This document shows, piece after piece, positions 32,238 to 40,601 of a DNA stretch of 55,271 bases. The notes below the pieces were generated by a model, which saw only the letters and a list, made by a program, of their open reading frames with translations, was not told the origin of the DNA and ran no database searches. This DNA comes from Clostridia bacterium (GTDB taxonomy: Bacteria > Bacillota > Clostridia > Oscillospirales > Acutalibacteraceae): positions 1 to 55,271 of the forward strand of contig JAFQFZ010000012.1 of NCBI GenBank assembly GCA_017398425.1, in the 5' to 3' direction. The position numbers and the translations under genes were made by a program. Each line of letters opens with the position of its first letter. Positions within the stretch are counted from its first letter, which is position 1.

Positions 32238-35200
32238 TTTTAAAAGCATTGGAGATCCACGGCTTCAAATCGTTCCCCGACAAAACGGTGCTGACCTTCG
32301 GTCAGGGTATCACCGCCGTTGTCGGACCGAACGGAAGCGGTAAATCCAATATCAGCGACGCCATCCGTTGGGTGCTCGGTGAGCAATCCGCCAAGAACCT
32401 GCGCGGCGCCAAAATGGAGAGCGTGGTGTTTGACGGCACCGCTGCGCGTCGCGGCATGGGCTTCGCGGAGGTGACCTTGGTCATCGACAACACCGCTCGT
32501 ACGCTCGATCTGGACGAGGACGAAGTGCGCGTCACCCGTCGGTACTACCGCTCGGGCGACAGCGATTATATGCTCAACAACGCGACGGTGCGTTTGAAGG
32601 ACATCCAGATGCTCTTCATGGACACCGGTCTCGGTCGTGACGGCTATTCCATCATCGGGCAGGGACGCATCGGCGACATCGTCGCCTCGAAGTCCGAAGA
32701 GCGTCGCGAAATTTTCGAGGAAGCGGCGGGCATTGCGAAATATCGCTACCGCAAGAATGAGGCAGAGCGCCGCCTGCGTGCGGCGGAGGACAACCTGCTT
32801 CGCCTGCGCGACATTGTGCAGGAGCTCGAAGAGCGCGTCGGACCGCTCGGACAGCAAGCCGAAAAAGCGAAGAAATTCCTTGTGTTTGCGCAGGAAAAGA
32901 AGGATCTGGAGATCGGTCTGTGGTTGCACACCATCGACCATTCCCGCACGATCCTGCGCGAGCTGTCGGATAAGCTCGAACTCGCGCGCACGCAATACGA
33001 TGCTGCCGGCGATGAGATCGAGCGCATCGAGGCGGAAAGCGAAGCGTCGTCGCAGGAGATCGAGCGTTTGCTTGTGCAGATGGACGAGATCCGTCGCGGC
33101 GGTCAACTGCTCGAAGAGCAGGCGGCACTGCTCGACAGTCAGGCGGCGGTGCGCCGCAACGACCAGCTCCACAACGCCGAAAACGCGGCGCGCATGGAGC
33201 AGGAGATCGCGCAGTCGCATCAAGGCGCGCAAGCGCTCGATGCCGAGGAGCAAGAGAAAAACGACCAGATCCGTCAACGCCGCGAGGCGGTGGCTCACGA
33301 GACCGAACAGCAATGTGCGCTGAATGAGCAACTGCAGGAATTGATCCGCAACGCCGATTCGGTGTCGGGGCAGATGGAAGACCTGAACAAACAAGCCGCC
33401 GCTCTGGCGGATGAACTGTCCGATTGCCGCGTGGCAACGGTCACGAACGAAAGCACGCTGTCCGAGATCACGACGCGTCTGTCGACGATTTTGGCGGATG
33501 TGACCGAGTTCAATGTCCGTCGCGACACCGCCAAGGCGGCGTGTGCGGAGTGCCAAACGGCGCTCGATTCCTGCCGTGAGACGGTGCAGTCGCTCCAAAA
33601 CGCGGCAAGCGGTTGCGAGATGCGCGCCGTCAGCCGTGAGGAAAAGGCGCAAAAAGCCCTGACCGAAGCGCAACAGCTCGGTCTGGACGCCGAAGAAACG
33701 GTGCGCCGTATCCGCATTTTGGAAGAGATGGAACGCAGTATGAGCGGTTTTGCCGACAGCGTCAAGACCGTGATGAAGCAGAGCGCGCGCGGCGTGCTTC
33801 GCGGTATCCACGGTCCCGTGTCGCAACTGTTTAACACCGAAGCGGAATACGCCCTCGCCATCGAAACGGCGCTCGGCAACACCGCGCAGAACATCATTTG
33901 TGACACCGAAAACGATTCCAAGCGCGGCATCGCGCATTTGAAAGAAACCAAAGGCGGACGCGCCACCTTTATGCCTCTCGAGACCATCAAGGGTCGCGAG
34001 TTGGAAGAAAAGGGACTGGAGGACGCGTTCGGTTTTGTCGGCATTGCCTCCTCTTTGGTGCAGTGCGACAAGAAATACGAAGACATTGCGCGTCAGCTCC
34101 TCGGACGCACCGTCGTGGCGGAAGACCTCGACTGTGCGGCGAGCATCGCCCGTAAATATCAGCACCGTTTCCGCGTGGTGACGCTGGACGGTCAGGTGGT
34201 CAATGCGGGCGGTTCGATGACGGGCGGTTCGAGCGTCAAGAGCGCGGGTCTTATGTCCCGTCGCGCCGAGATCGAGCGCCTGCAGGAGAAGAGCGCGCAG
34301 TTGAACAAAAAGCTCGAAGAAGCGAAGGCGCGTCAGCGTACCGCCGAGCAGGAAGCCGCCGAAGCCAAAGCGCAATGGAACGGCACGCTCGCCGAGCTGT
34401 CCACCGCGCAGGAAGATCTCATCCGCTTTGAAGCGGAGTTGCGTCGCCTGACCGAGCAGAGCGATCTGCTCGAAACGGCGGCCGCCGATCGCGACAAGGA
34501 AACGGCATCGTTGCAAGAGCGCGCCGCTGTCTGCCGCGAGGCGATCGCCTCCGCCGCCAAGCGCCAAGAGCAGGTCTCCGAAAAGCAACAACAGCTCAAC
34601 GCTCAGATCGAAGAACTCGCGGGCGGTCGCCGTGAACTGCAAGAACAGCGCGAAGCGTTCGGCGAGCAGATCGCCGATTGCAAGCTTCGCGCGGCGACGC
34701 TCACCGCGGAGATCGAAGCCATCGAGCTGTCGTTGAAGGAGCTCGACGTGCGCCGCAACGATGCGGAAGGTTACCGCGCGGGACTTCGCCGTCAAATCGA
34801 AGAACTCGCCGAAGCGTCCGCCCGCATCGACAGCGAAGTGGCGGTGCTCGAAGCGAACGCCGCCGATCTGCGCAGTCAGGTCAAGCAGGGCGAGGAACGC
34901 GTGTCGGCGCTCAGCACCCGCCGTACCGAGATCGAAGCGCGTCAAACCTCCTATCGCCAGTATTCGCGCGAGAAAGCCGAAGAGCGCGAGCTCGCGGGTC
35001 GTGAAGTGGCGCGTTTGGAGGAAAAGCAAGAAACCGCACAGCGGCAGGCGACCGAAGTGGAAACCAAGCTGCTTGAGGAATACGAATTGACCCGTGCAGC
35101 GGCGGCGGAGCTCGTGCCGCCCATCGAGGATGTGACCGCGTCGTCGCGCCGTTTGCAGGAGCTGAAGAACAAGATCCGCGCCCTCGGAAGCGTCAACGTC

Positions 35201-35809
35201 GAGGCCATCGAAGAATTCAAAGAAGTCAGCGAACGCTATGCGTTCCTCTCCGCGCAGGTCAACGACGTGGAGGTCTCCAAGAAGGAGCTTCTCTCGCTCA
35301 TCAACGACCTGACCGGACAGATGCAGACGATGTTCGTCGAACGCTTCAATCAGATCAATCAGCAGTTCGGGCAGGTGTTCAGCGAGCTGTTTGAGGGCGG
35401 TAAAGCGATGCTGTCGCTGACCGACCCCGAGGATGTGCTCAACACCGGTATCGAAATGCACGTGCAACCGCCCGGCAAGAAGATCCTGCATCTTGAAGCG
35501 CTCTCCGGCGGTGAAAAGGCGCTGGTCGCCATCGCGCTGTTGTTTGCGATCCTGCGCGTGACGCCGTCGCCGTTCTGTGTGCTCGACGAGATCGAAGCGG
35601 CGCTCGACGATGTCAACGTCGATCGCTACGCGCAGTATCTGCGCCGTATGTGCGATCGCACGCAGTTCATCGTCATCACGCACCGTCGCGGTTCGATGGA
35701 AGAAGCGGACGTGCTCTACGGTGTCACCATGCAGGAAAAGGGTGTTTCGAAGCTGCTCGAACTGCGTGTGGGCGAGCTGGAAGAGAAGCTCGGCATCGAA
35801 GTGCACTAA
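32234..35809 (+). CDS. smc: Chromosome segregation protein SMC
   Basis: 1191 residues, normal size. SMC dimers with ScpA and ScpB form the bacterial condensin that organises the origin region and individualises chromosomes. Walker A is GPNGSGKSN near residue 32; two long coiled coils (about 170-500 and 665-1020) flank the hinge (about 523-660, ending GGSMTGGSS); the ABC signature is LSGGEKALVAIALLF near 1090, and Walker B is FCVLDEIEAALDD. ScpA/B are not encoded in the window. Gene order rnc-smc-ftsY is usual for Firmicutes. Confidence 0.97.
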   Translation: MILKALEIHGFKSFPDKTVLTFGQGITAVVGPNGSGKSNISDAIRWVLGEQSAKNLRGAKMESVVFDGTAARRGMGFAEVTLVIDNTARTLDLDEDEVRVTRRYYRSGDSDYMLNNATVRLKDIQMLFMDTGLGRDGYSIIGQGRIGDIVASKSEERREIFEEAAGIAKYRYRKNEAERRLRAAEDNLLRLRDIVQELEERVGPLGQQAEKAKKFLVFAQEKKDLEIGLWLHTIDHSRTILRELSDKLELARTQYDAAGDEIERIEAESEASSQEIERLLVQMDEIRRGGQLLEEQAALLDSQAAVRRNDQLHNAENAARMEQEIAQSHQGAQALDAEEQEKNDQIRQRREAVAHETEQQCALNEQLQELIRNADSVSGQMEDLNKQAAALADELSDCRVATVTNESTLSEITTRLSTILADVTEFNVRRDTAKAACAECQTALDSCRETVQSLQNAASGCEMRAVSREEKAQKALTEAQQLGLDAEETVRRIRILEEMERSMSGFADSVKTVMKQSARGVLRGIHGPVSQLFNTEAEYALAIETALGNTAQNIICDTENDSKRGIAHLKETKGGRATFMPLETIKGRELEEKGLEDAFGFVGIASSLVQCDKKYEDIARQLLGRTVVAEDLDCAASIARKYQHRFRVVTLDGQVVNAGGSMTGGSSVKSAGLMSRRAEIERLQEKSAQLNKKLEEAKARQRTAEQEAAEAKAQWNGTLAELSTAQEDLIRFEAELRRLTEQSDLLETAAADRDKETASLQERAAVCREAIASAAKRQEQVSEKQQQLNAQIEELAGGRRELQEQREAFGEQIADCKLRAATLTAEIEAIELSLKELDVRRNDAEGYRAGLRRQIEELAEASARIDSEVAVLEANAADLRSQVKQGEERVSALSTRRTEIEARQTSYRQYSREKAEERELAGREVARLEEKQETAQRQATEVETKLLEEYELTRAAAAELVPPIEDVTASSRRLQELKNKIRALGSVNVEAIEEFKEVSERYAFLSAQVNDVEVSKKELLSLINDLTGQMQTMFVERFNQINQQFGQVFSELFEGGKAMLSLTDPEDVLNTGIEMHVQPPGKKILHLEALSGGEKALVAIALLFAILRVTPSPFCVLDEIEAALDDVNVDRYAQYLRRMCDRTQFIVITHRRGSMEEADVLYGVTMQEKGVSKLLELRVGELEEKLGIEVH

Positions 35810-35830
35810 CGATAAAAGGGGGATCCCGTC

Positions 35831-36739
35831 ATGGGTTTTTTCAGTAAAATTGCCTCCGGTCTGAAAAAGACCAGAGATTCGATCATGGGTTCCGTCAACT
35901 CCATGCTCAAATCGTTCACCAAGATCGACGAAGAGCTGTTTGAGGAGCTGGAGGAGATCCTGATCATGGGTGACGTGGGCGCTGCGACCTCCGCGCGCAT
36001 CTGCGAACAGCTTCGCCGTCGTGTGAAGGAAGAGGGCGTGACCGATCCCGATGAGGTCAAACGCCTGCTCAAGGAGATCGCCGCCGAAATGCTCAGAGGC
36101 GGTCAGGAACTGCACGTGACCACCAAGCCGTCGATCATCCTGGTGATCGGTGTCAACGGTGTCGGCAAGACGACCACCATCGGCAAGATGGCGGCTAAGT
36201 TCGTCGGCGAGGGTAAAAAAGTCGTGCTCGGCGCGGCGGATACGTTCCGCGCCGCCGCCATCGAACAGCTTGACATCTGGGCCAAGCGTTCGGGTGCCGA
36301 CATCGTCAAGCACGCGCAGGATGCCGATCCGGCGGCGGTGGTATTTGACGCTATCGCCGCGGCGAAGGCGCGTCAGGCGGACGTGGTCATCTGCGATACC
36401 GCCGGTCGTCTTCACAACAAATCCAATCTCATGAACGAGCTTGCCAAGATCAGCCGTGTGATCGAGCGCGAACTGCCCGATGCCGATCGCGAGGTGCTGT
36501 TGGTGCTCGACGCGACCACCGGTCAAAACGCCGTCAACCAGGCGCGTGAATTCAAGAATGCCGCCGGCATCACCGGCATCGTGCTCACCAAGCTCGACGG
36601 CACGGCGCGCGGCGGTGTGGTGCTGGCGATCCGCGAGGATCTGCAGGTACCCGTCAAGTTCGTCGGTGTCGGCGAAGGCGTTGACGATCTGCAACCGTTT
36701 GATCCCGATGAGTTCGTGGAGGGTCTGTTCGGCGAGTGA
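35831..36739 (+). CDS. ftsY: Signal recognition particle receptor FtsY
   Basis: 302 residues: the NG GTPase domain without an acidic A domain, as in many Gram-positives. G1 is VIGVNGVGKTTTIGKMA, followed by GAADTFRAAAIEQL, the DTAGRL motif G3 and TKLDGTARGG (G4). FtsY pairs with Ffh to bring ribosomes making membrane proteins to the translocon. The N-terminal helix (MGFFSKIASGLKKTRDSIMG) fits the membrane-binding amphipathic sequence. A ribosome binding site (aaaggggga) supports the start. Confidence 0.97.
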   Translation: MGFFSKIASGLKKTRDSIMGSVNSMLKSFTKIDEELFEELEEILIMGDVGAATSARICEQLRRRVKEEGVTDPDEVKRLLKEIAAEMLRGGQELHVTTKPSIILVIGVNGVGKTTTIGKMAAKFVGEGKKVVLGAADTFRAAAIEQLDIWAKRSGADIVKHAQDADPAAVVFDAIAAAKARQADVVICDTAGRLHNKSNLMNELAKISRVIERELPDADREVLLVLDATTGQNAVNQAREFKNAAGITGIVLTKLDGTARGGVVLAIREDLQVPVKFVGVGEGVDDLQPFDPDEFVEGLFGE

Positions 36740-36765
36740 TCGCTTACCCTAAGGAGACGAAACGT

Positions 36766-37365
36766 ATGCGCTATATTGTGGCAACACATAATAACAAGAA
36801 ATTGAACGAGCTTTCGCGTATCCTGGTGCCGCTCGGCATCGAGGCGGTCACCGACCGCGATTTGGGACTGTCGCTTCCCGAGGTGGAAGAGAACGGCGCG
36901 ACCTTCGAGGAGAACGCGTTTTTGAAAGCGGATTCCGCGTGCCGCGCGACCGGTTTGCCCGCCATTGCGGACGATTCGGGTCTGTGCGTGGACGCGCTCG
37001 ACGGCGCTCCCGGACTCTATTCGGCGCGTTTTGCGGGCGAGGGTGCCACCGACGCGGAAAAGATCGAAAAACTGCTCACAGCACTTGAGGACGTGCCCGA
37101 AGAGAAGCGCACCGCGCGCTTCGTGTCGGCGATTTGTTGCGTGTTTCCCGATGGAAAGACGCTGTATGCACGCGGCGAATGTGAGGGTGCGATCGCGTTT
37201 GCTCCGTCGGGCGAGGGCGGCTTCGGCTACGATCCCGTTTTTGTGACCGACGGCAACAGCTTTGCACAAATGACCGCCGAGGAAAAAGATGCGGTGTCCC
37301 ACCGCGGACGCTCGCTCCGCGCCTTTTCCAAGGTGCTTGAAACCTACTTACAGCAAGGAGAATAA
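36766..37365 (+). CDS. rdgB: XTP/dITP pyrophosphatase (RdgB/HAM1 family)
   Basis: 199 residues. The enzyme hydrolyses non-canonical purine triphosphates so that they are not built into DNA or RNA. Markers are VATHNNKKLNEL at the N-terminus, ENGATFEENAFLKA, IADDSGLCVDALDGAPGLYSARFAG-type core, GGFGYDPVF and SHRGRSLRAF. The ATG after aaggagacgaaacgt is used; the upstream extension is not conserved. yhbY follows three bases downstream. Confidence 0.96.
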   Translation: MRYIVATHNNKKLNELSRILVPLGIEAVTDRDLGLSLPEVEENGATFEENAFLKADSACRATGLPAIADDSGLCVDALDGAPGLYSARFAGEGATDAEKIEKLLTALEDVPEEKRTARFVSAICCVFPDGKTLYARGECEGAIAFAPSGEGGFGYDPVFVTDGNSFAQMTAEEKDAVSHRGRSLRAFSKVLETYLQQGE

Positions 37366-37368
37366 GGT

Positions 37369-37662
37369 ATGACCAGTAAACAACGCGCCTATCTGCGCGG
37401 TTTGGCAAATTCGCTCGATCCCATCGTGCACGTCGGCAAGGGCGGCGTGTCCGATGCGATGAAGAAGCAAGCGGACGATGCGCTCACGGCGCGCGAGCTG
37501 ATCAAGGGTCGCGTGCTCGAGACGGCACCGCAGACGGTCAAAGACGTGGCGGCGGAGATCGCCTCGGCGGTGGGAGCCGATGTGGTGCACGTCATCGGAC
37601 GCACCTTCGTGCTCTATCGTCGCAACGAAAAAGAACCGACGATCGTGCTTCCGAAGGCGTGA
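37369..37662 (+). CDS. yhbY: YhbY-family (CRM domain) RNA-binding protein
   Basis: 97 residues covering one CRM domain: SKQRAYLRGLANSLDPIVHVGKGG at the start with the conserved GKGG loop, then ELIKGRVLE and GRTFVLYRRNEKEP. These small proteins associate with pre-50S ribosomes and take part in assembly. Located between rdgB and nadD, as in many Firmicutes. Confidence 0.95.
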   Translation: MTSKQRAYLRGLANSLDPIVHVGKGGVSDAMKKQADDALTARELIKGRVLETAPQTVKDVAAEIASAVGADVVHVIGRTFVLYRRNEKEPTIVLPKA

Positions 37663-37696
37663 TCGTTTTATAAGACAAGGCAAGGAGGGGAGCGGC

Positions 37697-38878
37697 TTGA
37701 AGATCGGCATATTCGGTGGGAGCTTTGATCCTATCCACAACGGTCATACGGCGCTGGTACACGCGATGGCAGAGGCACTGGCGCTCGACCGCGTCGTTCT
37801 CATGCCTACGGGGATCGCTCCGCATAAGGTCAAGAAAACGGCGACCTCCGACGAGGATCGCCTGACGATGTGCCGTCTGGCAACAGCCGGCGATCCGCTT
37901 CTTGAAGTTTCGGACTTCGAGATCCGTAAAGGCGGCGCGAGCTTCACCGTCGACACGCTCGAAGCCATGCATGAACAGTACCCCGACGACACGCTCTATC
38001 TGCTGATGGGCGCGGATATGTTCTTGACGCTGACCACGTGGAAGCGGTTTGAAGACATCGTGAAGCTTGCCGTGCTCTGCACCGTCCCGCGTGACGAGGC
38101 AAATGCCGAGGAACTCCGCACATACGCCGAGATGCTGTGCACATTCGGAGCACGGTGCGAGGTGGTCGATGCACCGCTTTATGCGGTGTCCTCTACCGAG
38201 GTGCGCGCCTCGGTGGAAAACGGAGCATCGACGGAGAAATGGCTTTCGAAAGCGGTGTCCGATTACATCCGCAAACGCGGTCTGTATCGCGGGGAGGCGA
38301 CCGTCGACCCCGACAAACAGTATCTGGAAATCTTGCGTGCACGCCTGCGACCCGACCGCTTTGAACATTCGCTTTGCGTGGCGGCGGAAGCCTATCGCCT
38401 GGCACAGCGTTGCGGGGCCGATCCCGATAAGGCGTATACGGCCGGTTTGTTGCACGATATTATGAAAAATACAAAACCGCAACTACAGTTGCAAATTCTG
38501 AAAGATTTTGATATACTGTTAGATGCTGTGGAGCAAGGTTCCCCAAAATTGTGGCACGCACGAAGCGGTGCGGTGTATGTGCAAAAGGTGCTCGGCGTGG
38601 AGGATGAAGAGATCCTCACGGCGATCCGTTACCACACCACGGGACGTGCCGGCATGGGCTTGCTCGAGAAAGTGCTGTTTTTGGCGGATTTCACTTCGGC
38701 GGATCGCGTGTATGACGATGTCGATGTGATGCGCCGCCTGGTGGATGAGGATATGGAACAAGCCATGCGGTATGCACTCGGTTACACCGTTCGCGATCTG
38801 GCGAAAAAGGGTGCCCCCATCCATCCCGACACCGTGGAATTGTATAACGAATTGGCTCTCAAAAGGAGTGTGAATTGA
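37697..38878 (+). CDS. nadD: Fused NadD (nicotinate-mononucleotide adenylyltransferase) - YqeK (HD phosphohydrolase)
   Basis: 393 residues in two domains. Residues 1-195 are NadD, which adenylates NaMN in NAD synthesis: IGIFGGSFDPIHNGHTALV with the HxGH-type motif, MPTGIAPHKVKK and a late VSSTEVRASV segment carrying the second ATP-binding motif. Residues 205-393 are YqeK, an HD-domain diadenosine tetraphosphate hydrolase: RFEHSLCVA, GLLHDIMK and YHTTGRAGMGLLEKVLFLADF. In many Firmicutes the two are adjacent separate genes. The only start with a fitting ribosome binding site is TTG at 37697 (aaggaggggagcggc). Close to the LCP and rsfS genes. Confidence 0.93.
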   Translation: MKIGIFGGSFDPIHNGHTALVHAMAEALALDRVVLMPTGIAPHKVKKTATSDEDRLTMCRLATAGDPLLEVSDFEIRKGGASFTVDTLEAMHEQYPDDTLYLLMGADMFLTLTTWKRFEDIVKLAVLCTVPRDEANAEELRTYAEMLCTFGARCEVVDAPLYAVSSTEVRASVENGASTEKWLSKAVSDYIRKRGLYRGEATVDPDKQYLEILRARLRPDRFEHSLCVAAEAYRLAQRCGADPDKAYTAGLLHDIMKNTKPQLQLQILKDFDILLDAVEQGSPKLWHARSGAVYVQKVLGVEDEEILTAIRYHTTGRAGMGLLEKVLFLADFTSADRVYDDVDVMRRLVDEDMEQAMRYALGYTVRDLAKKGAPIHPDTVELYNELALKRSVN

Positions 38879-38880
38879 TC

Positions 38881-40197
38881 ATGGCAAAGGACAGACGCAA
38901 CAAAGCGCCTTCGCGTTTGGATCTGGAAAACGAGGTTCGCGCCGACAAGGAGCGCCGCGCCTCGCGTGCGACACCGCCCCCCAAGGTGACGCGCCCGTCA
39001 CCGTCCAAAGCGCCCCAACCGCGCAAAAAGAAAAAGAAGAAGCTGTCGCGTGCGGCGATCATCATCTATTCGGTGCTTGCGGCGTTGATCGTGTTGCTGA
39101 TCGTGACGCTGATCGTCGGCGGCATTTATTTCGTGCAACAGTTTGACACGCAGGCGCCCACCCGCGATCCGGTTTCGCCGATCGATCGGGACACGACGCC
39201 CATCGCCCGTCGGGAAAAAGTCGGTTACTATCTGTTCGGCATCCTCGGAGAGGGCCACACCGACAGCACGACGATGCTGTCCGTGGTGTGCCACGATAAG
39301 GTCAACAAGACGGTGAACGTGCTTGAGCTTCCCGCCTCGACCTATCTGGAGACAGGCGACAATTGGAAGGTGGATACGCTCGGTAAGGTCTACGCCAACC
39401 CGAAAGCACTCGATTGGTGCGACACCTGCAAGAAGCGTCTGTATGCACCGGAGATCACCGAAGGCGAAGAATCCGCGACCCACACCGAATGCGGCACGAT
39501 CGTCACCTCCAAAAAGGGTTCTGCGATCGGCGGCATCGTGGACTTTATCAACGATCAGCTCGGTTTGCCCATCGATGAATATTGCATCCTTGAGCCCGAA
39601 AGCCTCGAGATCCTTGTCGACAGCGTCGGCGGCGTGGACGTGGAGCTCAGCTCTGCGCGTATGCTCGGAGATATCAACTACGAGCCCGGCGTGCAAACGC
39701 TGACCGGCCCGGCGGCAGTGGACTTTATCCTCGAATCCGAGGGCGCTCAGCGCACCGCCAATCAGCGCGAGGTGCTCGGTGCGTTGCTGGTGCGTTTGCA
39801 ACGTATGTCCGACGAAGACATCAACGCCAAGGTGGCAGAGGATCTGATGGATTCCGAACACCCGATGCGCACCGATCTGGCATTTTCCGAAACGCTGAAA
39901 AACGATGAGATCACGGCGCTCATTTCCTCGTTCAAGGACGTGGCGCTCGACAAGATAACGGTTCGTATGTTGCCCGGCGAGTCGACCTACGACAGCGAGG
40001 GTGATCACGTGTTCTCGGCACACAAGCAGGAATTGCTCGATCTGCTCAACGCATCCTACAATCCGCACGGCGAACCGATCGTGATGACGGATCTTCTGAT
40101 CCCCGAACTTTCGAACACTGTGTCGGCGGACCTGCGTCAAGGCACGCTCAACCAATACGTTTCCGATCAGGTCGGCACGATCCTCGATACGGAATAA
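38881..40197 (+). CDS. LytR-CpsA-Psr-like membrane protein with altered active-site motifs
   Basis: 438 residues: a basic N-terminal region rich in Pro and Lys, one membrane helix (about 58-84), then an extracellular LCP-like domain. LCP enzymes attach glycopolymers to peptidoglycan. The core starts DSTTMLSVVCHDKVNKTVNVLEL, but the PRDT motif reads PAST (151-154), and the later VRxRHxDxDxxRxxRQ motif reads ILESEGAQRTANQREV. The arginines that bind the lipid pyrophosphate are mostly lost. An insertion with Cys180, Cys183 and Cys204 (DWCDTCKKR and HTECGT) is unusual for the family. The position between nadD/yqeK and rsfS is the usual one for an lcp gene. Transferase activity is doubtful. Confidence 0.78.
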   Translation: MAKDRRNKAPSRLDLENEVRADKERRASRATPPPKVTRPSPSKAPQPRKKKKKKLSRAAIIIYSVLAALIVLLIVTLIVGGIYFVQQFDTQAPTRDPVSPIDRDTTPIARREKVGYYLFGILGEGHTDSTTMLSVVCHDKVNKTVNVLELPASTYLETGDNWKVDTLGKVYANPKALDWCDTCKKRLYAPEITEGEESATHTECGTIVTSKKGSAIGGIVDFINDQLGLPIDEYCILEPESLEILVDSVGGVDVELSSARMLGDINYEPGVQTLTGPAAVDFILESEGAQRTANQREVLGALLVRLQRMSDEDINAKVAEDLMDSEHPMRTDLAFSETLKNDEITALISSFKDVALDKITVRMLPGESTYDSEGDHVFSAHKQELLDLLNASYNPHGEPIVMTDLLIPELSNTVSADLRQGTLNQYVSDQVGTILDTE

Positions 40198-40223
40198 TCC
40201 CCGAACAAACAGGAGGCGGACGT

Positions 40224-40601
40224 ATGACCGCAAATGCAAAAAACATCGCCGCATTGGTGGTGAGATCGCTCGACAAGCACAAGGCGCGTGACATCCGCGT
40301 GATCGACGTGGAGGACGTGACGTCCATTTGCGATTGCTTCGTGATCGCGCACGGCAACAGCTCCACGCAGGTGCGTGCCCTGAGCGATTATGTGGAGAAG
40401 GAACTGAAGGAACAACACGGCATCGATCCGTTGCGCACCGAGGGGTATCAATCCTCGAGTTGGGTACTCGTCGATTACGGCGAGGTGATCGTGCACGTCT
40501 TCAATGAAGAGACGCGCGGATTCTACGATCTGGAGCGCCTTTGGAAGGACGGCACGGATGTGGATATTGCCGAATTTATTGATAACGAGGAGACGACCTG
40601 A
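40224..40601 (+). CDS. rsfS: Ribosomal silencing factor RsfS
   Basis: 125 residues. RsfS binds L14 on the 50S subunit and blocks subunit joining in starvation. Markers are DIRVIDVEDVTSICDCFVIAHGNS, EGYQSSSWVLVDYGEVIVHVF and FYDLERLW. The stop codon touches the leuS start (TGAATG), so the two are co-translated. A ribosome binding site (aggaggcgg) supports the ATG. Confidence 0.96.
   Translation: MTANAKNIAALVVRSLDKHKARDIRVIDVEDVTSICDCFVIAHGNSSTQVRALSDYVEKELKEQHGIDPLRTEGYQSSSWVLVDYGEVIVHVFNEETRGFYDLERLWKDGTDVDIAEFIDNEETT

Noticed and set aside
32240-36694. Minus-strand frame of 1484 codons opposite smc and ftsY
   Set aside because: GC-rich third-position bias produces long antisense frames; composition (His, Arg, Leu rich) is that of a shadow and both real genes are on the plus strand.
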